From Pedobacter lusitanus (GTDB lineage: Bacteria; Bacteroidota; Bacteroidia; Sphingobacteriales; Sphingobacteriaceae): DNA of 64,000 nt. The stretch is taken from the NCBI RefSeq assembly GCF_040026395.1, contig NZ_CP157278.1, forward strand, positions 2,294,001-2,358,000. Reading direction: 5' to 3'. A program made the translations under genes and the position numbers. Below, in pieces: positions 37,595 to 46,345 of this stretch (the stretch's first letter is position 1; each line of letters opens with the position of its first letter). The notes beneath the pieces were generated by a model, which was given only the letters and a program-made list of their open reading frames with translations, searched no databases and was not told where the DNA came from.

Positions 37595-39886
37595 CTATTT
37601 TTTCTCCGTTGACATAGAATAAGGAAAATCAGCTTCTGAAATTCCTCTGGTTTTATTAGGCACTGGCGTCATATTGAAATCAAGTATTGCACCTTTAACC
37701 AGATCAGTGTGACTTAACCAGTTTTTATCATAATTCTGTCCATTATATTTCAACGAATTGATATACTTGTTATCAGCACTGTTAGCCGCCGCATTAATTA
37801 CAATCTGTTTTCCATTATCCAGACTCAGTGTTACTTTTTTGAACAATGGCGCACCGATTACATATTGATCAGTAGCTGGTGTCACCGGGTAAAAACCAAG
37901 TGAAGAGAAAACATACCAGGCAGAAGTCTGCCCGTTATCCTCATCTCCGCAATAACCATCAGGAGTAGCCTTATACATTCTGTTCATCGTTTCTCTTACC
38001 CAATACTGTGCTTTCCAGGGCTGTCCGGCATAATTATACAGGTAAATCATATGTTGTATTGGTTGATTTCCATGGGCATATTGTCCCATATTTGCAATCT
38101 GCATCTCCCTGATTTCATGGATGACAGAACCATAATAACTTGCATCAAAAACCGGAGGCATAGAAAATACAGAATCCAGTTTGTTTACAAATTTGTTCTT
38201 CCCCCCCATTAGTCCTACCAGTCCATTTATATCCTGAAAGACCGACCATGAATAATGCCAGCTGTTTCCTTCAGTAAAGGCATCTCCCCATTTAAAGGGG
38301 TTAAAAGGTGACTGAAATGAACCATCCTTATTCTTTCCACGCATTAAACCAGTTGAAGGGTCAAAAAGATTCTTGTAATTCATTGCCCTTTTCGCATAAA
38401 TGTCAATTTCGGAAGCTGGTTTCTTTAATGCTCTGCCCAATTGATAAATAGTAAAATCATCATAAGCATATTCCAGCGTTCTAGCTGCATTTTCACTCAG
38501 TTTTACATCATAAGGTACGTAACCCAGCTCATTGTAGTATTTAACTCCCGCTCTTCCAACGGCTTCATTGGGTCCTTCATTATTTGCACCATGTTTAAGC
38601 GCTTCATACAAGGTCTCAATATCATACCCCCGCAGACCTTTGATATAAGCATCTGCAACTACAGACGCAGAGTTATTACCAATCATACAGTCTGAATAAC
38701 CCGGGCTTGACCACTCGGGTAACCAGCCCCCTTCTTTATAGTCATTCACCAAACCTTCCTGCATTTCTTTATTGATTGCTGGATAAACCAGATTTAATAA
38801 AGGATACAAGGCTCTGAATGTATCCCAGAATCCTGTACCAGCAAACATGTAACCTGGCATAATTTTACCATTATACGGACTCCAGTGAACTATTTTGTTA
38901 TTCGCATCTATCTCATATAATTTATTTGGAAAAAACAGAGTTCTGTATAAGCTCGAATAGAAAGTACGGGTCTGATCAACAGTTCCACCTTCAACAGAAA
39001 TTTTGCTTAAAGTCTTATTCCATATAGCTCTGGATTTCTGTTGAGTAGCCTCAAAAGTATCATTTGCCAGTTCTCTCTTCAAACTAAGTTCTGCCTGCTC
39101 TATGCTGATAAAAGAAGAAGCCACTTTCATCCCTACCTTTTCTCCCTTTTCAGTTTTAAATCCTACTATGGCACCAGAATGATCACTTTTCAATTCAAGT
39201 GTATCCTTTGCCAGGGTATTACCATGCCATGTATTTGCAGAAGTAATGGCCTTATCAAAATAAATAACGAAATAGTTTTTAAAACTGGCTGGCAGCGGAT
39301 CTCTCACATAGCGCGTGCTATAACCTATAATTTTTCTTTCTTTAGGGATAACCTTAATGTAAGACCCCTTATCAAAAGCATCAACTACTACATAAGAACT
39401 ATCAGATTTTGGAAAAGTGAAACGAAACTGTGCAGCTCTTTCTGTAGGCGTAATCTCAGTAGTCACGTCCGCATCGGCCAGATAAACACTATAATAATAA
39501 GGTTTTACGACTTCAGCCTTGTGAGAAAACCAGCTTGCCCGTTCATCCTGGTCAAATTTCATCTTGCCTGTGACCGGCATTATTGAAAATTGCCCATAGT
39601 CGTTCATCCATGGAGAAGGCTGGTGTGTCTGCTTAAATCCCCTGATTTTCTCAGCATCATAAGTGTAAGCCCAACCATCACCCATTTTTCCAGTCTGAGG
39701 AGTCCAGAAATTCATCCCCCATGGAACTGCTATTGCGGGATAAGTATTACCGTTGGAAAGACTGGGTTTACTTGCAGTCCCCATTAACGGGTTAATCCAG
39801 TCTACCGGATCTGTTACCTTCCCTGCCTGTTGTGCCAGCACGGGCATAGCAGCAGAAATAAGCAACGCGGATAAGAAATGTTTCAT
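37595..39886 (-). CDS. GH92 alpha-mannosidase, exported
   Basis: 763 residues with signal peptide (cut near residue 19, PVLAQQ). GH92 features: DWINPLMGTASKPSLSNGNTYPAIAVPWGMNFWTPQ at the N-terminus (first beta-sandwich), then the (alpha/alpha)6 barrel with GTGFWDTFRALYPLLNL, EGNSWHYSWSVFQD, GNQPIQHMIYLYNYAGQPWK and GYCGDEDNGQTSAWYVFSSLGFYPV. Known members are calcium-dependent exo-alpha-1,2/1,3-mannosidases that trim N-glycans or yeast mannan. It is monocistronic here with no SusCD pair, so it may serve general glycan scavenging along with the GH29 enzyme. Confidence 0.94.
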   Translation of the reverse strand: MKHFLSALLISAAMPVLAQQAGKVTDPVDWINPLMGTASKPSLSNGNTYPAIAVPWGMNFWTPQTGKMGDGWAYTYDAEKIRGFKQTHQPSPWMNDYGQFSIMPVTGKMKFDQDERASWFSHKAEVVKPYYYSVYLADADVTTEITPTERAAQFRFTFPKSDSSYVVVDAFDKGSYIKVIPKERKIIGYSTRYVRDPLPASFKNYFVIYFDKAITSANTWHGNTLAKDTLELKSDHSGAIVGFKTEKGEKVGMKVASSFISIEQAELSLKRELANDTFEATQQKSRAIWNKTLSKISVEGGTVDQTRTFYSSLYRTLFFPNKLYEIDANNKIVHWSPYNGKIMPGYMFAGTGFWDTFRALYPLLNLVYPAINKEMQEGLVNDYKEGGWLPEWSSPGYSDCMIGNNSASVVADAYIKGLRGYDIETLYEALKHGANNEGPNEAVGRAGVKYYNELGYVPYDVKLSENAARTLEYAYDDFTIYQLGRALKKPASEIDIYAKRAMNYKNLFDPSTGLMRGKNKDGSFQSPFNPFKWGDAFTEGNSWHYSWSVFQDINGLVGLMGGKNKFVNKLDSVFSMPPVFDASYYGSVIHEIREMQIANMGQYAHGNQPIQHMIYLYNYAGQPWKAQYWVRETMNRMYKATPDGYCGDEDNGQTSAWYVFSSLGFYPVTPATDQYVIGAPLFKKVTLSLDNGKQIVINAAANSADNKYINSLKYNGQNYDKNWLSHTDLVKGAILDFNMTPVPNKTRGISEADFPYSMSTEKK

Positions 39887-40145
39887 CTTTGTGTGTGTGG
39901 TTTATATTAGATATTAGTATATTGTTATGCTGAATTACTCAATTAAAAACCTGAAATGTCTCTACCCCATCAGGCCCGTTCAGTTATATAGTCGTGAATT
40001 TAAAAACGATTTAGCAAATCAATAAAGACACATAATTCTCCTTAAAAAAACTATATACTCACTAATGTAATGGAGAAAACATTAACAGACAAATAAATCC
40101 GGTAATATTTACAGGACAGCATACAATCAAATTAGTTGTATTAAC

Positions 40146-40177
40146 AAAAAACCCTGAATCAGCAGTTGAATCAGGGT
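40146..40177 (-). terminator. Terminator of the 34-residue gene
   Basis: On the minus strand ACCCTGATTCA / TGATTCAGGGT (one mismatch, 5-nt loop) followed by T6. Confidence 0.7.
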
Positions 40178-40196
40178 CTATTTCAGGTTAACCGTA

Positions 40197-40301
40197 CTAA
40201 AAATCTCTTCCAGGTGTTATCCCCGGTTCATGTCCTGAACCTAAAGGTTTAACCATTCTCTTTTTCCCTTTATCCTGATCTTTTTTTTTCGGAGTATTCA
40301 T
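40197..40301 (-). CDS. 34-residue basic small protein
   Basis: ATG 40301 to TAG 40197-40199. The sequence begins MNTPKKKDQDKGKKRMVKP and ends LGSGHEPGITPGRDF: a Lys-rich half and a Gly/Pro half. An in-frame ATG at 40310 would add three residues. A rho-independent terminator follows 20 bp after the stop, which supports a real gene. It has the look of a small conserved Sphingobacteriaceae protein, but I do not know a name or function. It occupies the middle of the 496-bp gap between GH92 and GNAT; the rest of that gap (39887-40145) shows nothing but AT-rich DNA. Confidence 0.6.
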   Translation of the reverse strand: MNTPKKKDQDKGKKRMVKPLGSGHEPGITPGRDF

Positions 40302-40382
40302 AACCAACATTTTTAATTAAAAATAATCTGATAGCTGAATACACAACAAGTCATAAAAAATATGGTTTATACAATTATGAAA

Positions 40383-40913
40383 TTACAAAGGATGGTACAA
40401 ATAAACCTGCTTTTTAACTCTGCGAATGATCTCATTAAAATACATCTCTGCTCTTTCAGCAACATTGGTCATCAGTACCAGAGAATGAGAAACATGTGAA
40501 TCATGATAAGAAGGATGAAGATAATCAAAAGGCAAACAGACCAGCCCCAGCCTCTCATAAAAGCCAATTCTTCTAACTGCATCAACAGAAGACGAAGGCT
40601 CAACCTCTAATAATAACCTACGATTTACCAGAAGATCTTTCATGATCCGTTCTCCAAATTTTTTGCCTCTGTTGACCGGATCAATTGCCAGATGTTCAAC
40701 AAAAAACCACTCATCAAATATCCAGGTAGTGGTAAATCCAATAGCTTTCTCTTCAGCTAAAACTACCTGAACAGACATTTCCGGAACCGTGCCAATCATT
40801 TTCAGCAGGTTTTCCCAACTTCTCCTCTCCTCAACCGGAAAAGCAGAATGATATAATTCCTGCACAAATGGCAGGTAAGGACTATCACTATTCTCTATCG
40901 ATATATATTGCAT
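40383..40913 (-). CDS. GNAT-family N-acetyltransferase
   Basis: 176 residues. FVEHLAIDPVNRGKKFGERIMKDL is the GNAT acetyl-CoA motif A (beta4 plus the R-G-K-x-x-G loop), and RRIGFYERLGLVCLPFDYLHPSY is motif B with the usual FYERLGF-like segment. The N-terminal YLPFVQELYHSAFPVEERRSWENL is like that in PlsC-independent small-molecule acetyltransferases. Substrate is unknown. It is a single-gene unit, upstream of (downstream in the text order from) the cysteine desulfurase operon and separated from it by a strong terminator. Confidence 0.82.
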   Translation of the reverse strand: MQYISIENSDSPYLPFVQELYHSAFPVEERRSWENLLKMIGTVPEMSVQVVLAEEKAIGFTTTWIFDEWFFVEHLAIDPVNRGKKFGERIMKDLLVNRRLLLEVEPSSSVDAVRRIGFYERLGLVCLPFDYLHPSYHDSHVSHSLVLMTNVAERAEMYFNEIIRRVKKQVYLYHPL

Positions 40914-40930
40914 AACTGAATCTTAAAAAA

Positions 40931-40959
40931 AAAAGCTCTGGCGGCCGGCCAGAGCTTTT
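40931..40959. terminator. Strong bidirectional-type hairpin after the cysteine desulfurase gene
   Basis: AAAAGCTCTGGC / GCCAGAGCTTTT, 12-bp perfect stem, 5-nt loop, with an A10 run on its left (T run on the minus strand). Confidence 0.85.
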
Positions 40960-40977
40960 ACCTGTCTATATCTTCTA

Positions 40978-42126
40978 TTATACAGCGATATTCTGCTCTA
41001 CAATATGTTTCACTTTTTCTACCACGTAATCTATTTCCTCTTTAGTATTATACTTGCTGAACGAAAACCTTACCGATGGACGATTTGGATCAATACCTAC
41101 CGCTGTTAATACATGAGAACCGATATTGGAACCGGAAGCGCATGCACTGCCTCCAGAAGCAGAAATTCCGTTAATATCCAGATTAAACAATAACATATCA
41201 GACATTTCCATTGCCGGGAATGATACGTTAAGTACCGTATACAAACTTTTTTCCTGATCGGTCTCACCGTTAAAAGTAATAGCCGGGATTTCAGCTACCA
41301 GTTTATCCTTCATATAAGTTTTCAGCTCCTGAATATAAGTCTGATGTTCTGCCATATGTTCATAAGCCATTTCCAGTGCTTTAGCCAGTCCCAAAATCCC
41401 ATATACGTTCTCAGTTCCTCCACGCATATTACGCTCTTGTGCACCACCGAATATCATCGGACCGATTTTTATATTATGATTAACAAATAAAAATCCCACA
41501 CCTTTAGGGCCATGCAGTTTATGTGCTGAACAAACAATAAAATGAGCTTTTAACTTTCTCACATCATGTACATAATGTCCCATGGTCTGTACCGTATCAC
41601 TATGATAAATAGCATCATAACGCTCACAGATATCACCAACCCTTTCCATGTCACTCAAAGTGGACAATTCGTTATTTGCATGCATCAAAGAAACGAAAGA
41701 ACGGGAATTCTCTTGCAGCAGCTGTTCCAGATGCTCATAATCTATATTACCCTTTGAATCGATATTAACAAAACTAAGTTTATCAATAACCCCATCTTTC
41801 AATAATTGATCAAGTGTATGTTCTACCGCATGGTGCTCAATTTTAGAAGTAATGGCATGTTTAATACCAAAAGCTGCAATTCCACAACGTATGGCTGTAT
41901 TATCGGCTTCTGTACCTCCTGAGGTGAAAAATATTTCAGCAGGCGTTGCATTCAATAGCCCAGATACAGTTTTACGGGCCTTTTCAATCAATGTACGTAC
42001 CTCGCGACCCTGCGCATGAATAGAAGACGGATTACCATAATAATTCTCCATCACATTAATCATTTCAGCCATTACCTCTTTGTCAAGAGGTGTCGTTGCA
42101 GCATTATCTAAATAGATCCTGTTCAT
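40978..42126 (-). CDS. Cysteine desulfurase (NifS/IscS type)
   Basis: 382 residues. Fold-type I PLP enzyme: YLDNAATTPLDKEV at the start, FTSGGTEADNTAI, HSDTVQTMGH, the PLP lysine in CSAHKLHGPKGVGFL, GGAQERNMRGGTENV, and the mobile-loop Cys in GGSACASGSNIGSHVL. It takes sulfur from cysteine for iron-sulfur clusters and thio-modified tRNA. No iscU or other cluster genes are adjacent; glmM lies 5 bp upstream and both are probably in one transcript. Confidence 0.92.
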   Translation of the reverse strand: MNRIYLDNAATTPLDKEVMAEMINVMENYYGNPSSIHAQGREVRTLIEKARKTVSGLLNATPAEIFFTSGGTEADNTAIRCGIAAFGIKHAITSKIEHHAVEHTLDQLLKDGVIDKLSFVNIDSKGNIDYEHLEQLLQENSRSFVSLMHANNELSTLSDMERVGDICERYDAIYHSDTVQTMGHYVHDVRKLKAHFIVCSAHKLHGPKGVGFLFVNHNIKIGPMIFGGAQERNMRGGTENVYGILGLAKALEMAYEHMAEHQTYIQELKTYMKDKLVAEIPAITFNGETDQEKSLYTVLNVSFPAMEMSDMLLFNLDINGISASGGSACASGSNIGSHVLTAVGIDPNRPSVRFSFSKYNTKEEIDYVVEKVKHIVEQNIAV

Positions 42127-42131
42127 CTGTA

Positions 42132-43520
42132 TTAATTCAATTTTAAAATTTCTTTGATATCTGATATAATTTTGTTCGCCAGGTTTTCAGCTACAGTTTC
42201 ATTCTCCGCCTCACTGTAAATACGGATAATTGGTTCTGTATTTGATTTACGCAGGTGAACCCATTCATTATCAAACTCTATTTTCAACCCATCAATGGTA
42301 CTGTTCGGTTGATTTTTGTATTTGTCCTGTACTTTAATCAGTAAGGCATCAATATCCATTTCAGGAGTTAGTGTGATTTTATTTTTTGAAATGTGATAAT
42401 TCGGATAGCTGCTTCTCAGTAAGGATATAGATTTTCCAAATTTTGCCAGATGTGTTAAAAACAAGGCAATTCCTACCAGAGCATCACGGCCATAATGTAA
42501 TTCAGGATAAATTATCCCTCCATTACCTTCACCACCAATAATTGCATTCGTAGCTTTCATCTGGTTTACCACATTTACTTCACCAACAGCCGCAGCATTA
42601 TATTCACCACCAGCTCTCAGCGTAACATCTTTCAAAGCTCTTGTAGATGATAAGTTGGAAACAGTATTCCCTGGTTGGTTTTTAAGAATATAGTCTGCTA
42701 CAGCGACTAAAGTATACTCCTCACCAAACATAGTTCCATCTTCACACACAAAACATAAACGATCTACATCCGGATCAACTACAATTCCCAGATCAGCATG
42801 TTTACTTTGTACAACTTTGGCAATTTCAGTAAGATTTTCCGGCAGGGGTTCAGGATTATGCGGAAACTCCCCGTTAGGCTCACAATATAACTCAAAAACA
42901 GTTTCTACTCCCAAAGCTTTCAGCAAAGCCGGAATAAAAATACCGCCTGTAGAATTTACACAGTCTATTGCAATTTTAAAGTTCGCTTTTCTGATCAGCT
43001 CAACATCAACCAGTGGCAAAGCAAGAATTACATCAATATGTTTTTGCAGATAAGAATCGTCATAAACAACCTTTCCCAGATCATTTACTTCAGCGAAAGA
43101 GAAATCCGCTCTTTCTGCAATTTCCAGAACTTCCTTACCATTTTCATCATTGATAAATTCCCCCTTCTCATTTAAGAGTTTAAGGGCATTCCACTGTTTT
43201 GGATTATGACTTGCAGTCAGGATAATTCCACCACCAGCTTTTTCCAGCGGGACAGCAATTTCGACAGTTGGTGTAGTAGATAAACCAAGGTCTATCACCT
43301 CAATACCCAGTCCCTGTAAAGTTCCGGTTACCAGGTTATTCACCATATCTCCCGAGATTCTTGCATCTCTTCCGACTACGATTTTCTTAATATTCGTATT
43401 TTTAATTACCCACGAGCCATAAGCTGCGGTAAACTTCACTATATCAATAGGTGTTAGCCCATTTCCAGCGATTCCGCCGATAGTTCCCCTGATTCCTGAA
43501 ATAGATTTTATAAGTGTCAA
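42132..43520 (-). CDS. glmM: Phosphoglucosamine mutase GlmM-type alpha-D-phosphohexomutase
   Basis: 462 residues. Four phosphohexomutase domains: SGIRGTIGG, the phosphoserine loop TASHNPKQWNALK, metal-binding DPDVDRLCFV, substrate loop GEGNGGIIYPELHYGRDAL, and the phosphate-binding WVHLRKSNTEPIIRIYSEA. GlmM converts glucosamine 6-phosphate to glucosamine 1-phosphate for UDP-GlcNAc, the substrate of MurA. Phosphomannomutase activity cannot be excluded from sequence alone. The start codon is TTG (43518-43520); no ATG is available, and a -7 box lies 20 bp upstream. Confidence 0.87.
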   Translation of the reverse strand: MTLIKSISGIRGTIGGIAGNGLTPIDIVKFTAAYGSWVIKNTNIKKIVVGRDARISGDMVNNLVTGTLQGLGIEVIDLGLSTTPTVEIAVPLEKAGGGIILTASHNPKQWNALKLLNEKGEFINDENGKEVLEIAERADFSFAEVNDLGKVVYDDSYLQKHIDVILALPLVDVELIRKANFKIAIDCVNSTGGIFIPALLKALGVETVFELYCEPNGEFPHNPEPLPENLTEIAKVVQSKHADLGIVVDPDVDRLCFVCEDGTMFGEEYTLVAVADYILKNQPGNTVSNLSSTRALKDVTLRAGGEYNAAAVGEVNVVNQMKATNAIIGGEGNGGIIYPELHYGRDALVGIALFLTHLAKFGKSISLLRSSYPNYHISKNKITLTPEMDIDALLIKVQDKYKNQPNSTIDGLKIEFDNEWVHLRKSNTEPIIRIYSEAENETVAENLANKIISDIKEILKLN

Positions 43521-43540
43521 CTGCTATGAATTTTGTTTCC

Positions 43541-43548
43541 CAAAAATA
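43541..43548 (-). promoter_or_regulatory. -7 box of the glmM operon
   Basis: TATTTTTG on the minus strand, full match to TAnnTTTG, 20 bp before the TTG start. Confidence 0.4.
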
Positions 43549-43655
43549 GTAAAAATTTAAGAAGAGGGTGGCATAATTGAGGTTGTTTAATGTCATTGTA
43601 ATGAAAATGTTTAAGCAGATTATATGAATATCCACCCAGTTGCATTCCTAATCAC

Positions 43656-43663
43656 TATATTTG
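43656..43663 (+). promoter_or_regulatory. -7 box of the methyltransferase-PAP2-ZIP operon
   Basis: TATATTTG, full match to TAnnTTTG, 25 bp before the ATG at 43689. Confidence 0.4.
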
Positions 43664-43688
43664 TTTTTTTTAATTTAAGACGGTCTCT

Positions 43689-44420
43689 ATGCAACGTAAG
43701 TGGTTTCAATATTGGTTCAACTCTCCTTATTATCATATTCTTTATAGTCAGCGTAATGATGCCGAAGCAGAGTTTTTAATTGATAATCTTACTGCTTATC
43801 TGAAACCAGCTCTACATTCCCGTATTCTGGATATTGCCTGTGGCAGAGGGCGTCATTCCGTTTATTTAAATAAAAAGGGATTTGACGTAACAGGAATTGA
43901 CCTTTCTGAGCAAAGCATAAAATATGCTAAACAGTTCGAACAGAAGCATCTTCATTTCTTTGTTCATGATATGCGTAAACTGGGCTACATCAATTATTAT
44001 GATATTGCGCTGAATCTTTTCACCAGTTTCGGATACTTTGACACAGAAAAAGATCATGTCAATGCGCTGAAGTCTTTCAGAAAAAGTGTTAAAGAAAACG
44101 GAACAGTAGTTATCGATTACTTCAACACACAGAAAATCATCAGTAATCTTACACACAGAGAAACCAAAACCGTAGAAGGTATAGATTTCGATCTGCATAA
44201 ATTTGTTTCAGAAGGTAAGATTATCAAACATATCAATTTTGAGCATAAGAGTAAACATTTTGCTTTTGAAGAGCGCGTACAGGCCTTTTCATTAGCTGAT
44301 TTTGAACGTATGTTTGAAAAAAGCGGATTAGCTATCGTTGATACATTTGGCAGCTATAGTCTTGAAGCCTTTGACGAAACCAAGTCTGACAGATTAATCC
44401 TTGTTTGTAAAAAAGCATGA
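43689..44420 (+). CDS. Class I SAM-dependent methyltransferase
   Basis: 243 residues. Motif I RILDIACGRGRHSVYLNKKG and motif II FDVTGIDLSEQSIKYAK mark the Rossmann methyltransferase fold; NLFTSFGYFD follows at the motif IV position. No targeting signal. Substrate is unknown; the general type is often found modifying small molecules. It is first in an operon of three with overlapping ends (ATGA with the PAP2 gene). Confidence 0.85.
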   Translation: MQRKWFQYWFNSPYYHILYSQRNDAEAEFLIDNLTAYLKPALHSRILDIACGRGRHSVYLNKKGFDVTGIDLSEQSIKYAKQFEQKHLHFFVHDMRKLGYINYYDIALNLFTSFGYFDTEKDHVNALKSFRKSVKENGTVVIDYFNTQKIISNLTHRETKTVEGIDFDLHKFVSEGKIIKHINFEHKSKHFAFEERVQAFSLADFERMFEKSGLAIVDTFGSYSLEAFDETKSDRLILVCKKA

Positions 44421-44980
44421 TAGAGAGCTTACACACCTTTGATGTAGAATTATTTCTAAAAATTCACAGAGGATTATCCAATGGCTTTTTTGACTGGTTT
44501 CTGCCACTCATGCGGAACCGTTATACCTGGGCTCCCCTGTACCTGTTTATTATTATTTTCTGCTTTAAAGAATATAAAAAAAGAGGCTGGTATATCATTG
44601 GTGGCATACTGCTTACTTTTGCCATGGGCGATATGATCTCATCGAGATTTATTAAGCCATTTGTCCACAGATTAAGGCCCTGTAACGAACCTGCGCTGGT
44701 CAACTATATTATTCACCGTGTACCCTGCGGCAGCGGATTTAGTTTTCCATCTGCACATGCAACCAATCACTTCGGTATTGCAGTGTTTCTGATTATGGTT
44801 TTCTATCCAAGATGGAAACCCATACTGCCAATTGGTCTTGCCTGGGCATTTATTATTTCTTTTGCACAAATATATGTTGGTGTGCATTATCCTATAGACA
44901 CTATAGCAGGCGCTGCTTTAGGATCTACTATTGGATTTCTTGTATCGCTGATTTATAAAAAACTACAACCAGTTACTTAA
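44417..44980 (+). CDS. PAP2-family membrane phosphatase
   Basis: 187 residues with about five membrane helices. The acid-phosphatase signature is in order: KPFVHRLRPC (KxxxxxxRP), FSFPSAHATNHFG (PSGH, here PSAH) and VGVHYPIDTIAGAALG (SRxxxxxHxxxD, here with VGVHYPID). Family members dephosphorylate lipid phosphates such as undecaprenyl pyrophosphate or phosphatidate at the outer face of the inner membrane. It overlaps the methyltransferase by 4 bp and the ZIP gene by 1 bp. Confidence 0.88.
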   Translation: MIESLHTFDVELFLKIHRGLSNGFFDWFLPLMRNRYTWAPLYLFIIIFCFKEYKKRGWYIIGGILLTFAMGDMISSRFIKPFVHRLRPCNEPALVNYIIHRVPCGSGFSFPSAHATNHFGIAVFLIMVFYPRWKPILPIGLAWAFIISFAQIYVGVHYPIDTIAGAALGSTIGFLVSLIYKKLQPVT

Positions 44981-45705
44981 TGGAAGTTTGGAAAATTTTA
45001 ATATTATTCTTTTGTGCCTTTCTGGGGGGACTGTCTATTTTTTTAGTAAAAAGTGATAAATCACAATTACTAAAACTGATACTTTCTTTCAGTGGCGCCT
45101 ATTTGTTTGCTATAACCGTATTACATCTTATACCCGATGCCTACAGTGGACCTGATCGCACCGAAATAGGGATATACATATTAATCGGATTTCTTTTACA
45201 GATTTTACTGGAACAGTTTTCTGAAGGTGTAGAACACGGTCATATCCATAAACATCACGATACGCAGATATTTCCTTACGGAATTATGATCAGTCTGTGT
45301 TTACATGCTTTTCTTGAAGGCATGCCCTTAGCTGCAGATCAGCATAATGCATTAATTTTCGGGATTTCATTACACCACATCCCTGCTGCATTTGCATTGG
45401 CGAGTATATTGGTACAGAATAAATTTAAGCCCGGCTCAATAGTTTTTTATCTGGCCATTTTTGCAATTATGGCTCCGTTGGGTTTTTGGGTAAGCAATGG
45501 AATCAGCACCGGGCGTATAGGAGGTATTGAAATTTACTTCCATAAAATGATGGGCGTTGTGATCGGGATATTTTTACACATCTCAACTACCATTTTATTC
45601 GAATCCAGTGTGGATCATAAAGTTTCAAAACGAAAAATGATTGCTGTATTACTGGGTATTGGGATAGCGCTGATTGGATTTTACAGTTCAGGGCACGGTC
45701 ATTAG
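44980..45705 (+). CDS. ZIP-family metal transporter
   Basis: 241 residues with about eight membrane helices. The ZIP signature helices are CLHAFLEGMPLA and SLHHIPAAFALA (metal-binding His and Glu), separated by the usual spacing. A cytosolic His-rich loop (VEHGHIHKHHDTQ, about residues 87-99) likely binds zinc or other divalent metal. ZIP proteins import Zn, Fe or Mn into the cytoplasm. It is the last gene of the operon; the MarR-type gene is convergent 5 bp away. Confidence 0.88.
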   Translation: MEVWKILILFFCAFLGGLSIFLVKSDKSQLLKLILSFSGAYLFAITVLHLIPDAYSGPDRTEIGIYILIGFLLQILLEQFSEGVEHGHIHKHHDTQIFPYGIMISLCLHAFLEGMPLAADQHNALIFGISLHHIPAAFALASILVQNKFKPGSIVFYLAIFAIMAPLGFWVSNGISTGRIGGIEIYFHKMMGVVIGIFLHISTTILFESSVDHKVSKRKMIAVLLGIGIALIGFYSSGHGH

Positions 45706-45710
45706 GGGTA

Positions 45711-46169
45711 TTAATCTCTGCCCCTGGCCTTCTCCAGTAATGTAGTTAACAATTCTGCCTCCTGTCTGCTTAAATTGGAGGATAATATAGCAGACAGATC
45801 CATTTCTCTATCCATCTTCTTTAGCAACGCAAGTCCTTTTTCATTAATCAGGATATCCACTGCGCGTTTGTCATAAGGATTAACCTTTTTACAAATCAGC
45901 TCTTTCTGTACCAGACGATCTACAATCCTTGATGCATCACACATCTTATCAAGCATTCTTGATTTCAAAAGGTTAATAGTTGAAGGGCTTGGGTACTGAC
46001 CACGCAGAATTCGCAGCACATTAAATTGCTGATTCGTAATATCATACGATGATACCGCCTGTTTCACCTGTTCATTACACCAATTGTGCGTGAAAGCCAC
46101 ATTGACCATGGCCTCATGGAATGCACTCTCGTAGCGGGGAGCTTTAATTTCTTTCTGCAACTGCATCAC
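45711..46169 (-). CDS. MarR-family transcriptional regulator
   Basis: 152 residues with a winged helix: YDITNQQFNVLRILRGQYPSPSTINLLKSR (wing approach and helix-turn-helix), then DASRIVDRLVQKELICKKVNPYDKRAVDILI, where the D-K-R-A wing is characteristic of MarR. Members bind as dimers and usually repress nearby genes in response to small phenolic or oxidant ligands. It is 5 bp downstream of the DUF5522-like gene and so may be the last gene of that operon. Confidence 0.85.
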   Translation of the reverse strand: MMQLQKEIKAPRYESAFHEAMVNVAFTHNWCNEQVKQAVSSYDITNQQFNVLRILRGQYPSPSTINLLKSRMLDKMCDASRIVDRLVQKELICKKVNPYDKRAVDILINEKGLALLKKMDREMDLSAILSSNLSRQEAELLTTLLEKARGRD

Positions 46170-46174
46170 TTTGT

Positions 46175-46345
46175 TTAATTGTCTTTAGTTAATTCATTAT
46201 CCTTACTATCATTCTTTTTCCTGCCATATTTCCACGGACAGTGCTTACAGCCATTTTTACAGCAATATCCCCGTTTAAGGTGATAAGCTTCCGTAAAAAC
46301 CATCAGACCATCTTCGTTGAAATAATAGTCAGTATTCCGTTCCAT
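46175..46345 (-). CDS. Small Cys-rich DUF5522-like protein
   Basis: 56 residues from ATG 46345 to TAA 46175, too small for a standard ORF list. The core FTEAYHLKRGYCCKNGCKHCPW has a C-C-x3-C-x2-C arrangement suited to a metal or iron-sulfur site and matches the DUF5522-type family (GYCCxxGCxHCPY). The C-terminus is Lys/Asp-rich. Its ATG overlaps the stop of the MBL exonuclease gene (TAATG), so the two are co-translated. Function is unknown. Confidence 0.72.
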   Translation of the reverse strand: MERNTDYYFNEDGLMVFTEAYHLKRGYCCKNGCKHCPWKYGRKKNDSKDNELTKDN

